Below, piece after piece: positions 6,877-8,996 of a stretch of 8,996 nucleotides of DNA (position 1 is its first letter; the number at the start of each line of letters is the position of its first letter). Source of the DNA: Anaerolineales bacterium (GTDB taxonomy: Bacteria > Chloroflexota > Anaerolineae > 4572-78 > NAK82). A program made the position numbers and the translations under genes. The notes beneath the pieces are model-generated. The model did not search any database. It was not told the origin of the DNA and saw only the letters and a list, made by a program, of their open reading frames with translations. The stretch is from NCBI GenBank assembly GCA_024643945.1, contig JAHELX010000233.1, positions 1 through 8,996 on the forward strand, in the 5' to 3' direction.

Positions 6877-8193
6877 ATGTATGATCCAACTGCTTTTACC
6901 ATTCCTGAAGGTATTGAGGACCACGATTATATCATCGCCACCTACCTGTACCAGACCGGCGCTAAAGTCAATATCCACAAGTTGGCTCTGGCTCTCTCTG
7001 AGGAGCAGTCCAGCGGCACCTGGGTCACCTTGCCGGGCGAGAGCGATGTAGTGCGTGCGCGTCACGTGGGGCGGGTCATTTCCATCTGGGAGGTGCCTGA
7101 CCATGAATACGCGGTGCCGGAGGGGGTCACCGAGCGCAACTGGGTGATCCAAATCGGCTACCCGGTGCATAACATCGGCCCCCAAATCCCGCTGATGTTG
7201 ACCACTGTCCATGGCAACATCTCAGCAGCCGGCCGGCTCAAACTACTGGACCTGCACTTCCCCCGGGCTTATTGCGACTACTTCAAGGGACCGAAGTTCG
7301 GTGTCGAGGGATTGCGTGAGTTGCTGGGCGTACCCGAGCGTCCCTTGTTGCACGCCATGATCAAGCCCTCTATCGGGCTCACGCCGGAAGAGAGTGCTGA
7401 GGCTTTTTACCAGGCCGCCCTGGGCGGGGCCGACGCCGTAAAGGACGACGAGTTGGTTGTCTCCCATCCCTGGAGCCACTTCCTGCAGCGAGTAAAATTG
7501 CACGCGGCCGCGGCCGAGAGAGCCTACGCGGAGACAGGCGAAAAGACTTTGTACTTCGTCAACATCACTGACCGGGCCGATAGGCTGGTAGAGAACGCCA
7601 AACGCGCGATTGAGGCTGGCGCCAGTGCGCTGATGGTCAACTACCTGGTGGTGGGCATCTCGGCCCTAAGTATCCTGGCCGACGATCCCAACATCAACGT
7701 GCCGATCCTGGCTCACCTCGATTTCTCCGGGGCCCTGTATTGCTCTCCCTGGTCAGGCCTCAGCTCGCATCTGGTTCTGGGCAAGCTGCCTCGCCTGGCC
7801 GGCGCCGATATGGTCGTATATCCTAGCCCATATGGAAAGTTCCCCCTGCTACAGGCCAAACACCTGCGTATCGCCCAATCGCTCACTGATAGCTTCTATG
7901 CCATCAAGCGGACATGGCCTATGCCGGGGGGCGGTGTCCACCCAGGCATGGTGCAGTTGCTATATGAGGATATGAACAAGGACTTCATGGTAGGCGCTGG
8001 CGGCGCTGTCCACGGCCACCCAATGGGGCCAGCGGCCGGCGCGCGAGCCCTGCGCCAGGCCATTGACGCTGCGATAGAAGGCGTCCCCGTAGAAGAGGCG
8101 GCTGAGGAGCATCCCGAACTCGAGGCGGCGCTGGAACTATGGGGCGTTGCCAGAGTGGGGGTCAAGGGCGCCTATGATCTCATGGAAACTTGA
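6877..8193 (+). CDS. RuBisCO-like protein (form IV)
   Basis: The 438-residue product has the RuBisCO large-chain fold signature throughout. By alignment from memory (spinach numbering), it keeps E60 (E43), T65-W66 (T48-W49), N123 (N114), K175 (K163), the carbamate/metal residues K201-D203-E204 in GGADAVKDDE (183-192; K189, D191, E192) and K334 (K321). It replaces K177 by S165, H294-R295 by D-F (282-283), H327 by Val and S379 by Gly. CO2 fixation is therefore very unlikely. It is similar to the methionine-salvage enolase MtnW in PGPKFG-like, SPYG, HPGMV and GHP stretches, but has Asn114 where MtnW has its catalytic Lys, so that function is doubtful too. AAGGAG lies 10 bases before the ATG. It probably carries out an enolisation, isomerisation or decarboxylation on a phosphorylated substrate. 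Confidence 0.9.
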   Translation: MYDPTAFTIPEGIEDHDYIIATYLYQTGAKVNIHKLALALSEEQSSGTWVTLPGESDVVRARHVGRVISIWEVPDHEYAVPEGVTERNWVIQIGYPVHNIGPQIPLMLTTVHGNISAAGRLKLLDLHFPRAYCDYFKGPKFGVEGLRELLGVPERPLLHAMIKPSIGLTPEESAEAFYQAALGGADAVKDDELVVSHPWSHFLQRVKLHAAAAERAYAETGEKTLYFVNITDRADRLVENAKRAIEAGASALMVNYLVVGISALSILADDPNINVPILAHLDFSGALYCSPWSGLSSHLVLGKLPRLAGADMVVYPSPYGKFPLLQAKHLRIAQSLTDSFYAIKRTWPMPGGGVHPGMVQLLYEDMNKDFMVGAGGAVHGHPMGPAAGARALRQAIDAAIEGVPVEEAAEEHPELEAALELWGVARVGVKGAYDLMET

Positions 8194-8286
8194 ATGTCTG
8201 AAACAGAGAGGAGGTGAGTCCTGAGCAACAGATCTCGTGTTTGAGTCGTTTGGCCGGAAGTTGCAGTGTAAGGAGGGAGGTGGCTT

Positions 8287-8996
8287 ATGGCAACTAAGCC
8301 AAAGATAATCGTAGCTGGTATCCTGGATACCAAGGGAAACGAGATCAAATTCATCGCCGACCGGGTGCGCGCTGCCGGCGGTGAACCGACCATCCTGGAG
8401 TTAAGTGTCGGCAAGGAAGTGAGGTGGGCCGACATCAGCGTGAGCGAGGTGGTGGCGAAGGTTGGGCGTACGACCAGGGAAATCTTTGCCATGGAGCGGG
8501 CCAAAGCATCTGACATTATCGTTGAGGGAGCCATCAAACTGGTGGCCGAGTTGCAGGAGCAAGGTGAGCTGGACGGCATCATCGCTATGGCCGGTTCGAT
8601 GGGCACCAGTATGGCCACCCGTGTCATGCAGACCCTGCCCATCGGCGTGCCCAAGATCATGCTTTCCACCATGACTTCGGGCGATGTACGCCCCTACGTC
8701 GGCACCAAGGACATCGGTATGTTCTACCCCATTGCCGAGGTCGGACTCAATGTCGTGACCCGTAAGGTGCTCAACAACGCCGCCGGTGCCATCGTGGGCA
8801 TGGCCGCCATGCCGGAACCCGAGGAAGTCGCCGAGAGACCCCTCATCGGCTGCATGATGTTTGGGGTGACCACACCAGCCGTCCTGCGCGCCTCGAAATA
8901 CTTCGAAGACAAGGGCTACGACGTGATGATCAACCACGCCGTCGGCAGCGGTGGCCGCTCGATGGAGGAACTGATTACCGATGGTTACATCGTCGG
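8287..8996 (+). CDS. Tm-1-like ATP-binding protein (UPF0261/PF06792 type), 3' end cut by window
   Basis: The first 236 residues of a protein whose family is usually about 400 long are present; the frame runs off the right edge. Motifs are GILDTKGNEIKF (11-22), AGSMGTSMATRVM (102-114), LPIGVPKIMLSTMTSGDVRP (117-136), YVGTKDIGMFYPIAEVGLN (137-155), VLNNAAGAIVGMA (161-173), FGVTTPAVLRA (192-202) and VGSGGRSMEELI (219-230), all typical of this family. The N-terminal domain of tomato Tm-1 is a homologue that binds ATP. The biochemical reaction of the bacterial proteins is not established. An AGGAGGGAGG ribosome site lies 6 bases before the ATG. The companion Tm-1 C-domain homologue is encoded at 4422-5255. 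Confidence 0.9.
   Translation, partial: MATKPKIIVAGILDTKGNEIKFIADRVRAAGGEPTILELSVGKEVRWADISVSEVVAKVGRTTREIFAMERAKASDIIVEGAIKLVAELQEQGELDGIIAMAGSMGTSMATRVMQTLPIGVPKIMLSTMTSGDVRPYVGTKDIGMFYPIAEVGLNVVTRKVLNNAAGAIVGMAAMPEPEEVAERPLIGCMMFGVTTPAVLRASKYFEDKGYDVMINHAVGSGGRSMEELITDGYIV

Noticed and set aside
6877..8193. Functional CO2-fixing RuBisCO
   Set aside because: Equivalents of K177, H294, R295, H327 and S379 are replaced, and no phosphoribulokinase or small-subunit gene is nearby.
6877..8193. MtnW (DK-MTP-1-P enolase of methionine salvage)
   Set aside because: The Lys that abstracts the proton in MtnW is Asn114 here, and no other methionine-salvage gene is in the window.
8172..8937. Long open frames on the minus strand opposite the Tm-1-like gene
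   Set aside because: The + strand frame has many family motifs and a strong ribosome site; the minus frames are His/Gly- or Met/Ser-rich and overlap each other.

Overview
The window reads as an uncultured, moderately GC-rich bacterium, most plausibly a member of the Chloroflexota. This is an inference from the mosaic of bacterial SH3 repeats joined to a PD40/TolB-like propeller, which is common in that phylum, and from the mix of metabolic genes; no marker gene is present to prove it. All seven credible protein genes lie on the + strand.

Layout. Positions 1-2676 hold the 3' part of a large, probably exported protein with five SH3-like repeats followed by a beta-propeller. Positions 2677-3267 are a 591-base gap with a roughly 71-bp cruciform-type dispersed repeat, a possible gene remnant directly after it, and a near-perfect sigma-70 promoter with two copies of a TGAGCAATTGCTCA-type palindrome. 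From 3268 to the right edge runs a co-directional, operon-like block: a SorC-family sugar-responsive regulator; a PEP-hydrolase-like/Tm-1 C-domain TIM barrel (PF09370 type); a DUF1097-type membrane protein; a ComB-type (2-phosphosulfolactate phosphatase family) enzyme starting at TTG; a RuBisCO-like protein (form IV); and the N-terminal 236 residues of a Tm-1-like ATP-binding protein (UPF0261/PF06792 type), cut by the window edge.

How the genes may work together. SorC regulators usually respond to a phosphorylated sugar or sugar acid. The palindromes at the predicted transcription start suggest that the regulator controls its own promoter and perhaps the block. The RuBisCO-like protein keeps the metal and carbamate residues but lacks several residues needed for CO2 fixation, and it has Asn where the methionine-salvage enolase has its catalytic Lys, so it should act on another substrate. 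Next to it is a phosphatase-family gene, a pairing that resembles the RLP enolase plus phosphatase of methionine salvage. Two bacterial homologues of the two halves of plant Tm-1 flank these genes. The best candidate for something undescribed is therefore a SorC-controlled catabolic pathway for a phosphorylated sugar acid or similar compound, built around a RuBisCO-like protein. The substrate cannot be read from the sequence.
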